Source of the DNA: a virus
Direction: 5' to 3' (one strand)
Virus record (IMG/VR): IMGVR_UViG_3300020463_003399
Coordinates: 1-64,000 of that record
Length of the DNA stretch: 64,000 bases
Of the stretch, positions 23,833 to 32,592 are shown piece after piece. The position numbers were made by a program, and so were the translations under genes. The notes beneath the pieces are model-generated. The model was not told the origin of the DNA. It did no database searches and was given only the letters and a program-made list of their open reading frames with translations. Numbering within the stretch: the first letter of the stretch is position 1; every line of letters starts with the position of its first letter.

Positions 23833-24582
23833 ATGCCAAAGAATAGCAAAGTTAGAAACAATTTAATCAAAGAAGTAAGACTACTGCTTGGTGACGGAAT
23901 GATTGATATAGAATTAGATCCGGATCACTATGATTTAGCAGTAGAAGTTGCTATATCTAAAATTCAGCAAAGATCCGAAAATGCAGTTGAAGAAGATTTC
24001 TATGCAATGGAATTAAAAAAGGATCAAGATGAGTATACCCTTCCTGGTGAAATTATGGAAGTAAAACAAATTCATCATCGTTCATTTGGACATGGTATAT
24101 CAGGCGGTGTTGACATGGATCCATTTGAGTTAGCATATGCTAATTCATATTTCTTTTTAAATAATCATATTGGCGGTATAGCTACATATGATGCATTTTC
24201 ACAATATCGTGAATCATTAAATAGAATTGCGGCAACAGACATTCAATTTATTTGGAATCCAACCACAAAAAAATTAAAGCTATTACGTAGAATGAGGGCA
24301 GATGAAATGGTATTATTACATGTTCATCTTGAAAGACCAGAAGAACAACTGATAGAAGACCCTTATTTGAAATCATGGATGAGAGACTACACTCTTGCAT
24401 ATTGCAAGAAAATGTTAGGCGAGGCAAGAAGTAAGTTTGGTTCATTACCAGGCGCACAAGGAGGTGTTTCTTTAAACGGAGACGCCATGAAACAGGAAGC
24501 AGATGTACTGCTAGACAAATTAGAAACTGACTTGCAAACCTACTCAGACGGGTCTGCACCATTGAGTTTCGTAATAGGCTAA
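23833..24582 (+). CDS. 13: Neck protein gp13
   Basis: This 249-residue protein resembles gp13 of T4-like phages. The N-terminal NNLIKEVRLLLGDGMIDIELDPDHYDLAVEVAI segment is followed by QDEYTLPGEIMEVKQIHHR, FFLNNHIGG, and ending helices with YLKSWMRDYTLAYCKKMLGEARSKFGS. gp13 forms a ring on the portal that receives gp14 and the tail. T4 gp13 is 309 residues. It lies alone with a late promoter on the plus strand, away from gp14 and gp15, which are on the minus strand. Confidence 0.85.
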   Translation: MPKNSKVRNNLIKEVRLLLGDGMIDIELDPDHYDLAVEVAISKIQQRSENAVEEDFYAMELKKDQDEYTLPGEIMEVKQIHHRSFGHGISGGVDMDPFELAYANSYFFLNNHIGGIATYDAFSQYRESLNRIAATDIQFIWNPTTKKLKLLRRMRADEMVLLHVHLERPEEQLIEDPYLKSWMRDYTLAYCKKMLGEARSKFGSLPGAQGGVSLNGDAMKQEADVLLDKLETDLQTYSDGSAPLSFVIG

Positions 24583-24583
24583 A

Positions 24584-24907
24584 ATGGAATTCATACTTAA
24601 GGTTTTAATATCAGGGTTACTAGTGGCATCGGTTAGCATGATGGCACAAAGAAACGCAACAATGGCGGCTCTTTTAATGGGCATACCTTTCACTGCTTTT
24701 CTTTCTATGATTTTTATGTGGTGGTCAGGAATTGACCCACAGACATTTCAACAATTCTCTTTTGAGACTATATATTTCGTATTGACAAGTCTAGTATTTT
24801 TTGTTATAGTAGGGATACTAGTAACAAAAGTAGGCTTCTGGTTAAGTGTAATGATAGGAACATTTGTAACAGTAATACTATATAATATTCTCTTGAGGTT
24901 TTTATGA
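24584..24907 (+). CDS. Four-helix membrane protein
   Basis: A 107-residue, very hydrophobic protein with about four transmembrane helices (residues about 3-20, 28-46, 60-80 and 84-105) and very short loops, resembling the small DUF3147-like membrane families. It begins one base after gp13 and overlaps the kinase gene by 4 bases (ATGA), so it is translated from the same mRNA. Function unknown; a holin-like role is possible only by topology and is not supported by anything else. Confidence 0.7.
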   Translation: MEFILKVLISGLLVASVSMMAQRNATMAALLMGIPFTAFLSMIFMWWSGIDPQTFQQFSFETIYFVLTSLVFFVIVGILVTKVGFWLSVMIGTFVTVILYNILLRFL

Positions 24908-25530
24908 AAAAAATTGTCGGTATCTGTGGACTAATAGGACATGGAAAAGACACAGTTGCAGGTCATCTAATAGAGCAAGGCTATCAAAGAATTAGTTTTG
25001 CAGGTGTTTTAAAAGATGCATGTGCAAATATATTTGGTTGGGATAGAATCTTGCTTGAAGGTAACACTTCTGAAAGCAGAGCATTCAGAGAACAAGTAGA
25101 TGAATGGTGGGCTAAGAGATTAGATATAAAAAACTTCACTCCAAGATGGGCTTTACAACACGTAGGCACAGACGTATTCAGAACACATTTTCATCCTGAT
25201 ATATGGGTAGCGGCTTGTGAAAGACAAGTAGAAATGGCAGATAAAAATGTTGTTATTTCTGATTGTAGATTTTACAATGAGTTAGATGTTATCAAAAGAT
25301 TAGGTGGAAAAACTACAGTAGTATGGAGACATGATAAGCCAGAGTGGTGGAATACTGCATGTATACAAAATCAATCTACATCAGACAGAATGATGAATGG
25401 CATGAAAAGATATCCAAATGTTCATAGAAGTGAATATAGTTGGGCAGGATGGGACTTTGATATAGAATTTGATAACTCTGGTGACCTAAAAAATCTTTAT
25501 AGTCAAGTTTCAGGTGCATTGTCTACGTAG
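24904..25530 (+). CDS. 1: Deoxynucleoside monophosphate kinase gp1-like
   Basis: This 208-residue P-loop kinase converts dNMPs to dNDPs for phage DNA synthesis. The Walker A loop GLIGHGKDT (residues 9-17) is followed by the FAGVLKDA helix, PRWALQHVGTDVFR near residue 80, which is characteristic of the T4 gene 1 family, and VVISDCRFYNEL. The length is close to the family norm (about 240). It overlaps the membrane-protein gene, and the operon mixes neck assembly and nucleotide metabolism. Confidence 0.85.
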   Translation: MKKIVGICGLIGHGKDTVAGHLIEQGYQRISFAGVLKDACANIFGWDRILLEGNTSESRAFREQVDEWWAKRLDIKNFTPRWALQHVGTDVFRTHFHPDIWVAACERQVEMADKNVVISDCRFYNELDVIKRLGGKTTVVWRHDKPEWWNTACIQNQSTSDRMMNGMKRYPNVHRSEYSWAGWDFDIEFDNSGDLKNLYSQVSGALST

Positions 25531-25564
25531 TTAACTCAAAAAAGACACTTTTTTCTCCATTTCC

Positions 25565-25573
25565 GATAAATAG
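25565..25573 (+). promoter_or_regulatory. T4-like late promoter
   Basis: GATAAATAG 62 bases before gp18. The leader holds an ATTACA/TGTAAT hairpin. Confidence 0.65.
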
Positions 25574-25634
25574 TAGTAGCAATTACATTAATTGTAATAT
25601 AGTAATTAAGTAATTAAGAAAAAGGAGAAACAGA

Positions 25635-28316
25635 ATGCCTACATTAGTATCACCGGGCGTGTCAGTTACAGTAGTCGATGAATCGCAATATGCGGCGGCT
25701 ACTCAAGGTACACTTCCACTAATAGTTGTTGCAACGGCAACAAACAAAACAGACGCATCTGGTTCAGCTATCGCTTCTGGAACATTGGCCGCAAATGCCG
25801 GTGTTGCATATCTTGTTTCTTCACAACGAGAATTAGTTGAGACTTTCGGAGAACCTAAGTTCTACGAAGTTGGCGGATCGGTTGTGCAAGGAGCAGAAAC
25901 GAGTGAATATGGTTTATTATCCGCTTATCAATATCTAGGTGTATCAAACAACGCCTATGTTATGAGAGCAAATGTAGACTTAGCACAGTTAGAAGCAACT
26001 ACAACTGAACCTGCAGGAGCAATCGCGGCTGGAACATATTGGCACGACACATCTAAATCTTCTTTTGGAATCTTTAGGCACGACGGTACAGACTGGGTTG
26101 CTTATACTCCAAAAGTTTTGACAGATGCACCTGGAACAGGTGATGTCGAAGCCATCAACGCAGACGGATTTGCTTCACCAACAAACACATATGGAGCGGC
26201 AGGCGAGATTGCAATCGTAGCCTCAACCGCAAAAATCACTTACTGGGAAAAAGTTGGTGTAAACTGGGTCGTATTAGGCGACACCGGTTCAGCCGATTTC
26301 CAATTTTCAAGATTTGCACCTACAACACAGTCAGACGGATCAACACCATTATCAACTGGTAATGTTTATGTACGTTTAACAAAACAAGGTGGAGGTATTG
26401 ACTTTGGAGTTTCAGTATATGATGCAACATCAGGATTATTTACGGCGGTTCAAGCACCAATGTATTCTACAGATGACTTAGCAAGTGCAGATTTAATCGA
26501 CACAGGCGATGTATATGCTAGATACAATGCTACACAAGGTTTTGTAGAACTACGTAGACACACTGGTAAAGCACAAACACAAATTACATCAGGTGTTATT
26601 CCAAGCACTACATCTATCACTGCTGACTTTACAGTAGAAGGTGTACAGTTTCAACCAAATGCATCTACACTTGATGCACTAATCATTTCAATGCAATCAA
26701 ATTCATCTTTGAATGCGGCAAATGTAAATGTTGAAAAAGTTGGATCTAACAAAATCAGAATGACTAAATCAGATGGTAAAGAACTTAATGTTAACTTTAC
26801 ATCAGGCTTTGGTGCATTAGGATTTGCACAATCTGATAATGTAGATAGTGTTTGGGGTGACTTATCATATGAAGCCAAATCTACACAACCAACAGGTGTT
26901 GTAAGTGACGGTACTCTATGGTACAATCCAGACTTAAAAATTGAGATTTTGAAAAATACATTTGACGGTACAAACATGGTATGGAATAGATACACATGGT
27001 CAGAAGACGCAGATGGTTTACTAGGTACAGAACTACAGTTACGTACAGGTATGCCAACAGCCCGTAAAGATGGAACAAGTCCATTACAAGCGGGTGATAT
27101 ATGGGTCGATGGCGATGAGTTACCATATCCAGCAATCTATCTATATGATGGTACAAAGTTTGTTAAACTAGATAATGCTGACCAATCATCACTTAACGGT
27201 GTTGTATTTGGACATTATCATGATGAGGCACCGTACGATGCAAACGGTAATTTCGTATCACGTACACCTCACTCATTAACACCAAACGCAGAATTACACC
27301 CAGAAGGCATGTTACTAGTTAACATGGATTACTCTACATACAATGTTAAAAAATATGTAAGTAACAAATGGGAATGGGCATCAGGTCTAAACTTAGATGG
27401 CTCAGGTAAATTCGGCGCACATGCACAACGTCACATGGTTGTAGAAGCTATGCAGGCGGCAGTTTCAAGCAATGATGGTATACGTTCAGAAGCCGTATAC
27501 TTTAACTTGATTGCGGCACCAGGCTACTACGAACTAATGGATGAAATGATTGCACTAAACAAAGATAAGAAAGAAATCGCATTTGTAATCGGTGACACAC
27601 CGTTACATCTAAAATCAGATTCTTCTTCTCTTAAGAATTGGGCAACAGATAACGTTCCTGCAGAAACATATGCAGGTGTTTATTACCCACATGGTCTATC
27701 TACAGACTTATCAGGTAATGATGTTGTTATCCCTTCATCAGCGGTAGCATTACGTACTATTGCATTTTCAGACCAAGTATCATTCCCATGGTTCGCACCA
27801 GCAGGCTTGACACGTGGTGTTGTAACTAACGCAAGTAGAGTTGGTTATGTAAACGATGAAAATGAGTTTACACAAGTTAAACTAAGCAATGGTCAAAGAG
27901 ATGTTCTTTACACAAGTCGTGTGAATCCAATCGCAGACCTTCCAAATCAAGGTCTAGTAGTTTATGGTCAAAAGACAACACAGGCATTTGCATCAGCACT
28001 TGACCGTATCAATGTTGCAAGACTTACAAACTACATGCGTTTCAACTTGGATCAATTATCTCGTGGTTTCTTATTTGAAATGAATGATAAAATCACACGT
28101 GATAATATGCGTGATGCAGTAGAACGTTTCTGTGGTGAGTTAGTCACACAAAGAGGTCTATTTGACTTCTTAGTAGTTTGTGACGAATCAAACAACACAC
28201 CAGCACGTATCGATAGAAATGAATTATATGTTGATGTAGCTATTCAACCAGCTAAAGCAGTAGAATTCATCTATATCCCGCTACGTATCAGAAATACTGG
28301 CGAATCTCTAGCATAA
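25635..28316 (+). CDS. 18: Tail sheath protein gp18
   Basis: This 893-residue protein forms the contractile sheath. The N-terminus LVSPGVSVTVVDES and the C-terminal domain (NVARLTNYMRFNLDQLSRGFLFEMND followed by FIYIPLRIRNTGE) match T4-type sheath proteins. The central 500 residues are a large beta-rich insertion with repeats of the type WHDTSK..FGIFRHDGT, VYVRLTKQG and LWYNPDLKIEI, making it longer than T4 gp18 (659). The extra domains would face outward on the sheath. A strong GGAG site and a terminator fit high expression. Confidence 0.95.
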   Translation: MPTLVSPGVSVTVVDESQYAAATQGTLPLIVVATATNKTDASGSAIASGTLAANAGVAYLVSSQRELVETFGEPKFYEVGGSVVQGAETSEYGLLSAYQYLGVSNNAYVMRANVDLAQLEATTTEPAGAIAAGTYWHDTSKSSFGIFRHDGTDWVAYTPKVLTDAPGTGDVEAINADGFASPTNTYGAAGEIAIVASTAKITYWEKVGVNWVVLGDTGSADFQFSRFAPTTQSDGSTPLSTGNVYVRLTKQGGGIDFGVSVYDATSGLFTAVQAPMYSTDDLASADLIDTGDVYARYNATQGFVELRRHTGKAQTQITSGVIPSTTSITADFTVEGVQFQPNASTLDALIISMQSNSSLNAANVNVEKVGSNKIRMTKSDGKELNVNFTSGFGALGFAQSDNVDSVWGDLSYEAKSTQPTGVVSDGTLWYNPDLKIEILKNTFDGTNMVWNRYTWSEDADGLLGTELQLRTGMPTARKDGTSPLQAGDIWVDGDELPYPAIYLYDGTKFVKLDNADQSSLNGVVFGHYHDEAPYDANGNFVSRTPHSLTPNAELHPEGMLLVNMDYSTYNVKKYVSNKWEWASGLNLDGSGKFGAHAQRHMVVEAMQAAVSSNDGIRSEAVYFNLIAAPGYYELMDEMIALNKDKKEIAFVIGDTPLHLKSDSSSLKNWATDNVPAETYAGVYYPHGLSTDLSGNDVVIPSSAVALRTIAFSDQVSFPWFAPAGLTRGVVTNASRVGYVNDENEFTQVKLSNGQRDVLYTSRVNPIADLPNQGLVVYGQKTTQAFASALDRINVARLTNYMRFNLDQLSRGFLFEMNDKITRDNMRDAVERFCGELVTQRGLFDFLVVCDESNNTPARIDRNELYVDVAIQPAKAVEFIYIPLRIRNTGESLA

Positions 28317-28342
28317 TAATAGAGAAAATAACAAATTTATTA

Positions 28343-28370
28343 AAGCCCCTTAGAAATAAGGGGCTTTTTT
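28343..28370 (+). terminator. Intrinsic terminator after gp18
   Basis: AAGCCCCTTA (28343-28352), GAAA tetraloop, TAAGGGGCTT (28357-28366) and six T to 28370. A perfect 10-bp stem. Confidence 0.92.
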
Positions 28371-28401
28371 ATTAACTACAACTTTAATTCCAAACATATT
28401 T

Positions 28402-28410
28402 GATAAATAC
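28402..28410 (+). promoter_or_regulatory. T4-like late promoter
   Basis: GATAAATAC 45 bases before gp19. Confidence 0.7.
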
Positions 28411-28454
28411 TCTTATAAACAAAGAAGTTTCGAAACTTTTTAGGAGACAAAAAA

Positions 28455-29054
28455 ATGGCAAGAACATTAAATACTTTCGGTGTACCTACAGATTCCGGTG
28501 ATGGAGTTACTGGCTCAGGTATTCTACAGCCAAAACTGAATTATCGTTTCCGTGTACAAGTTGCAGGTTTCGGTGGTGTATCAACAAATACTACTGAATT
28601 CACAAGACAAGTTATGAACGTAACTAGACCTAAAATCACACACGAATCAATTCCAGTAGATTCATACAATTCACGTATGTACATGATGGGTAAACATACT
28701 TGGGAACCTATCACAATTACTTTACGTGATGATATAGCTAACAACTTAACAAAACTAGTTGGTAGACAAGTACAGTCTCAGTTGAACCACAGAAATCAAG
28801 CTGGTCCGGCGGCAGGTACTAACTATAAGTTTTCTACACTAATTGAAATTTTAGATGGTAACTCAGGTAACCCTAACGAACAATGGCAACTAGAAGGTTG
28901 TTTTGTTCAGAATGCAGATTATTCTCAATCAGACTACTCAGTTTCAGATCCTGTGACAATCGCACTAACACTACAGTACGATAACGCAGTATTCACTGAC
29001 ACTGAAATTATGCCTGATATTGCTTTTACAAATAATTCAAGCATTCTTGGTTAA
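28455..29054 (+). CDS. 19: Tail tube protein gp19
   Basis: This 199-residue protein is the tail tube subunit. LNYRFRVQVAGFGG, TEFTRQVMNVTRPKITHESIPVDSYNSRMYMMGKHTWEPITITLRDD and the C-terminal ALTLQYDNAVF follow the T4 gp19 plan (163 residues in T4). It polymerises inside the sheath and carries DNA to the cell. The ATG at 28455 follows AGGAGACAAAAAA. It is followed within 18 bases by a gene whose product seems to share the tube fold. Confidence 0.95.
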   Translation: MARTLNTFGVPTDSGDGVTGSGILQPKLNYRFRVQVAGFGGVSTNTTEFTRQVMNVTRPKITHESIPVDSYNSRMYMMGKHTWEPITITLRDDIANNLTKLVGRQVQSQLNHRNQAGPAAGTNYKFSTLIEILDGNSGNPNEQWQLEGCFVQNADYSQSDYSVSDPVTIALTLQYDNAVFTDTEIMPDIAFTNNSSILG

Positions 29055-29072
29055 TCTTTGAGGTAGTCAACT

Positions 29073-30695
29073 ATGGCTAAATCTAAGCAAGGCGGTCAGA
29101 ACAAGCAAGGCAATATTGTTTTTCAGGACAATAAAAATGCCGTAACAAGATTTGGGTTCGGCGGTGTCGGACCCATCACTCTTGCACCTAAAACAGGTGA
29201 GATGTTTTACATTGAGTTTCATGACTCAGCCGGCACCAATAAAAAACTTCCATACACTAGATTTGCAAAAGGGGTAGGTGGTATTTCAGTTGTCACTCAA
29301 TCTCAACCAGTCGATAGATATGGTAAACGTGTGTATGTTCCTACACGTGTAGATTTCCCTGAAGTTCAATTATCAATGTATGATGTTGTTGATGGACAGA
29401 TGTTTGATTTCGCAAATCAGTTATATGAACAGTTCTTTAGAAATTCATCAATGCAAACTGATTCAGCTAACATTGAAAATGCAATCGATTCAAATCCAGA
29501 TACAAACATGGGTAGAAAGTTTTCTGAAAAAGGAAAACTCTTTCATCAAAGTTTAGAAAAGATAGTAGTATTTCATTTCTTTGGTAATCTTGATGGTTCA
29601 ACTGGTGAAAGTCAATTTTCTCAAAATGAGAGAACAGTACCAAGAAGTGGTAGTTTACAAAAAATAGAAATAATAAATCCATTAGTAACTAATATCACAT
29701 TCCCACCAAGTGACTATTCAGATGGTACTCTTAGAACTATAGAGATATCAGTACAACCAGAAAACGTTAAATTTGAAACAGTTAAGGATAGAGTAACATT
29801 CCCTGATTGGTTAATGAACGGTTTACCAGTTGAAATAGAAACTGCAATAAGTGATTTAGAAAGTGGACAATATTCTACATTCAAGACAAAGTTTTTAACA
29901 GATAAACTAAATCAGTTAATCAGTAAAAACGCATTTGATGGCGATGAGACTTTTGTACCAAATACAAATGAGGCATATCAAAGTGCGTTGAACAGTAGAC
30001 AAAAATTTAATGCTCAAAATACCCTTATAAATCAACAAAAACACGATGAGTTAGCGAAACTTTACAATGCTACACAACAAAATAATCTATCTACATTAGG
30101 TAGACAAGATGGCATCGATCCAAATCAACAATTTACACCAGAACAATTAGCAGGATTCTCTAGTGTATTAGATGCACAGAATGAAATAGCAGAAGCAGAG
30201 TTTGAGGAAGCAAAATCAAGACAAGGTTTCTTAGAAGTTCTTCCTACAGAACCTAGATTTAGTGATCCTTTTGTACCAGAAACCAAATATCCTCAAGTGG
30301 CAGATTTTGCAAACTTAGGAAATACATATGATGGTGGTACAGGAAGATACGGTGGAAGTAACTTTGGTGGAGCAATAAAAAATGAATTAGTAAATGCTTT
30401 CTTCAATGGAAGAAGTATAAATTGGGGTAACATAAGAGATTCAGCGGCACAAGGTATTCTAGGAAATACTAATATAGGATCATTACAAAATTTAAGTAAA
30501 ACATCTCAGAGTAAATTCGGTATCGCAGGAGATATTGTTAGAGATGGAATTCTTAGATCCTCAACTGCTAGTGGAGGACAGATACAAACCACAACTGTTC
30601 CTTCAAACATAAATGCTAATTCTTCCAGCACTGTTTTAAACAATGCACAATCAAGTATTGCTAATTTAAAAAACTTAACAAATGGGATTAGATAA
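29073..30695 (+). CDS. Tail-tube-fold structural protein, baseplate tube initiator-like
   Basis: This 540-residue protein has an N-terminal half reminiscent of gp19/gp48/gp54 tube-fold proteins: EMFYIEFHDS, GISVVTQSQPVDRYGKRVYVPTRVDFPEVQLSMYD and the strand-rich LQKIEIINPLVTNITFPP. The second half (from about residue 260) is low-complexity, helical and Gln/Asn-rich. It likely joins tube to baseplate or terminator; the exact T4 equivalent cannot be fixed by eye. TTTGAGGTAGTCAACT precedes the ATG, and its stop overlaps the next start. Confidence 0.55.
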   Translation: MAKSKQGGQNKQGNIVFQDNKNAVTRFGFGGVGPITLAPKTGEMFYIEFHDSAGTNKKLPYTRFAKGVGGISVVTQSQPVDRYGKRVYVPTRVDFPEVQLSMYDVVDGQMFDFANQLYEQFFRNSSMQTDSANIENAIDSNPDTNMGRKFSEKGKLFHQSLEKIVVFHFFGNLDGSTGESQFSQNERTVPRSGSLQKIEIINPLVTNITFPPSDYSDGTLRTIEISVQPENVKFETVKDRVTFPDWLMNGLPVEIETAISDLESGQYSTFKTKFLTDKLNQLISKNAFDGDETFVPNTNEAYQSALNSRQKFNAQNTLINQQKHDELAKLYNATQQNNLSTLGRQDGIDPNQQFTPEQLAGFSSVLDAQNEIAEAEFEEAKSRQGFLEVLPTEPRFSDPFVPETKYPQVADFANLGNTYDGGTGRYGGSNFGGAIKNELVNAFFNGRSINWGNIRDSAAQGILGNTNIGSLQNLSKTSQSKFGIAGDIVRDGILRSSTASGGQIQTTTVPSNINANSSSTVLNNAQSSIANLKNLTNGIR

Positions 30696-30964
30696 TGGCG
30701 TTTGACATTGATGTACTAAAAGCTAAACTAACAAAGAAAGGCTTCACAGATGAGAAGGCTAATATATTTGCTAGAGAGTTAGTCAATGTAGCAAGGTCCT
30801 ATGGTTTAAGTCCATACAATTTAGTTGATGAAATCAGTTCAGATTTCAAACTCAATGACTTGGGTTCATTCATAATTAATAGCACTTTGCGATTTGGTTA
30901 TCAAACAGGTAAAATAAAACCTCAAAAGCCAAATAAATATGTCGCAAGGGCTATAATTGAATGA
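30695..30964 (+). CDS. Small protein between tube-fold protein and gp4
   Basis: An 89-residue protein with a helical N-terminus (DIDVLKAKLTKKGFTDEKANIFARELVNVAR) and a short C-terminal region rich in Lys and Pro. It overlaps the stop of the preceding gene (TAATG) and overlaps gp4 by 4 bases, so it is translated in a coupled operon. No family was recognised; it is probably a virion or assembly factor by context. Confidence 0.75.
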   Translation: MAFDIDVLKAKLTKKGFTDEKANIFARELVNVARSYGLSPYNLVDEISSDFKLNDLGSFIINSTLRFGYQTGKIKPQKPNKYVARAIIE

Positions 30965-31422
30965 GACAAAAATATCATCAAGGAAAATACACTATAAAAA
31001 ACCCACAGAAGTATTCTGGGAAGGGCGAACCTACCTTTAGAAGTAGTTGGGAATATACTTTTATGAATTTCTGTGACGATAACCCAAGTGTAGTAGCTTG
31101 GGCAAGTGAACCTTGCAAAATAACTTATCAAAATCCTTTAAATGGGAAAGTAACTGCATATGTTCCTGATTTTGTAATAGTATATATGGACAAAAAAGGA
31201 AATAAGAATGCAGAGTTAGTAGAAATTAAGCCATCATCACAATCTAATCCAGAACTTGCACGAAGACGTACTGATAAAATGGCAGTTGTACAGAATTATG
31301 CTAAATGGGATGCGGCAACTCATTGGGCAAGAAAAAGAGGTATGCGTTTTCGTGTACTTAACGAAGGTGATATCTATCAAAACACTAGAAAACCGAAGCC
31401 TGTTAGAAGAAAGAAAAAGTAA
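30961..31422 (+). CDS. 4: Head completion protein gp4
   Basis: This 153-residue protein matches T4 gp4 (gp50/65 complex): YTIKNPQKYSGKGEPTFRSSWEYTFMNFCDDNPSVVAWASEPCKITYQNPLNGKVTAYVPDF is followed by the LVEIKP element. The PDF...E-x-K pattern gives a PD-(D/E)XK-like fold. The protein acts after packaging to complete the filled head so that it can join the tail. A basic C-terminal tail (KPKPVRRKKK) could contact DNA. T4 gp4 is 150 residues. Confidence 0.92.
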   Translation: MRQKYHQGKYTIKNPQKYSGKGEPTFRSSWEYTFMNFCDDNPSVVAWASEPCKITYQNPLNGKVTAYVPDFVIVYMDKKGNKNAELVEIKPSSQSNPELARRRTDKMAVVQNYAKWDAATHWARKRGMRFRVLNEGDIYQNTRKPKPVRRKKK

Positions 31423-31432
31423 AGTTAGAAGT

Positions 31433-31441
31433 TAATAAATA
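31433..31441 (+). promoter_or_regulatory. Possible late promoter (weak)
   Basis: TAATAAATA 22 bases before the ATG at 31463; ATAAATA is intact but the first bases differ from the usual GATAAATAC. Confidence 0.35.
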
Positions 31442-31462
31442 GAGTAATGAAAGGCATTACAT

Positions 31463-31981
31463 ATGACCAAAAAACTAGAAGAAACATTTAATATATCTGA
31501 CGGAGAGGAAGAAGATAAGAATACTCCTACTATTGAAGAATCTCAAGAAATAACAGAATTATTAAATACTGAAATCGAGAATACTGAAAAAATCGATGCC
31601 GCATTACCTATGGTGACTGACTTAAACGAGCATGATAGAGAAATGGATGATATTCATGCTAAAGCATTAAAGACATTTGAAGATTTACTACAATTAGGTA
31701 TGAATGTCGAAGTACATGCAGGTGCAAAGATACTAGAAACTGCTAATCAACTGTTAAAAACTGCAAAAGAGGCAAAAGACAGTAAAGTGGACAGAAAATT
31801 ACGCATGATTAATCTACAACTACAAAAAGCTAAGTTGGATCATCAAAAAGATAGGGATACTAGCAAATCAGACGATGAATTAGCTACTGAAGGCTCTTTA
31901 AATATCGATAGAAACGAATTATTGCGTAGAATTGCTTCTGCACAAGAACTATCAGATAAGGTAAAAGAACAAAATAAGTAA
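31463..31981 (+). CDS. 16: Terminase small subunit gp16-like
   Basis: This 172-residue protein is acidic at the N-terminus, then has a long central helix pair (HDREMDDIHAKALKTFEDLLQLGMN and the HAGAKILETANQLLKTAKEAKDSK segment) and a charged C-terminal part, the architecture of T4 gp16, whose central helices form the ring. gp16 recognises DNA and stimulates gp17. It lies about 2.4 kb before gp17 with three genes in between; in T4 the two genes overlap, so the separation is unusual. Confidence 0.6.
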   Translation: MTKKLEETFNISDGEEEDKNTPTIEESQEITELLNTEIENTEKIDAALPMVTDLNEHDREMDDIHAKALKTFEDLLQLGMNVEVHAGAKILETANQLLKTAKEAKDSKVDRKLRMINLQLQKAKLDHQKDRDTSKSDDELATEGSLNIDRNELLRRIASAQELSDKVKEQNK

Positions 31982-31995
31982 AATATGAATAAAAT

Positions 31996-32004
31996 GATAA
32001 ATAA
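31996..32004 (+). promoter_or_regulatory. T4-like late promoter
   Basis: GATAAATAA 21 bases before the ATG at 32026. Confidence 0.6.
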
Positions 32005-32025
32005 GAGTATACGTTGGAGTACAAC

Positions 32026-32592
32026 ATGAAAAGTTTTAAAGAATTTTTAACAGAATCAGAAAAAGAGCATAAAATGACTCTACGTTTTTGTTGTAATATA
32101 GATGAAAACGCAGAAGATAGAATCGAACAGTTTTTAGGCAAATATGATTTAAGAAATATGTCAAAAACTTCAAAGACACCTATCTCTAAAAATCCTATGT
32201 TCTTTAAAGATGTAGAAAATTCAGAAGTGTCTAAGATTGATGTAGTTACAGGTTACCCTGTATCGGCAGATATATTACGTCAACAATTAGCAGACCAATT
32301 AGGAATGCATATCAAACATGTAACAGTACATCCTGAGGGATGGGAACCAAAAGAGGAAGAAGAAAAAGAAGATAAAGAGCCTTTACTTACTTCCGAAGAA
32401 AAATCAGAATCAGATGACGGAAAAACATACGGCAGAACGTTCATTGATGATTTCTTAAAAACTTTAACACCAAAAGAAACAGAAACACATGAAAATGAAT
32501 TAAGCCCAAAAGAAAAAAGAGACCCGGCACCTGAGCAAATGGATAAAGAAGAAAAATCAAGTCCTTCTGTTATCTCAGGAGATGAAAAATGA
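32026..32592 (+). CDS. Hypothetical protein, MKSFKEFLTE family style
   Basis: The start at 32026 (ATG, with GGAG 5 bases upstream) is preferred over the TTG at 32014. The 188-residue product begins MKSFKEFLTES, a leader repeatedly seen on T4-like marine phage virion proteins. It has a small folded N-terminal region (TLRFCCNIDENAEDRIEQFLGKYDL) and a long, acidic Glu/Lys/Pro/Ser-rich tail that looks disordered. It overlaps the next gene by 4 bases (ATGA). Function unknown; it is likely virion-associated or an assembly factor. Confidence 0.75.
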   Translation: MKSFKEFLTESEKEHKMTLRFCCNIDENAEDRIEQFLGKYDLRNMSKTSKTPISKNPMFFKDVENSEVSKIDVVTGYPVSADILRQQLADQLGMHIKHVTVHPEGWEPKEEEEKEDKEPLLTSEEKSESDDGKTYGRTFIDDFLKTLTPKETETHENELSPKEKRDPAPEQMDKEEKSSPSVISGDEK

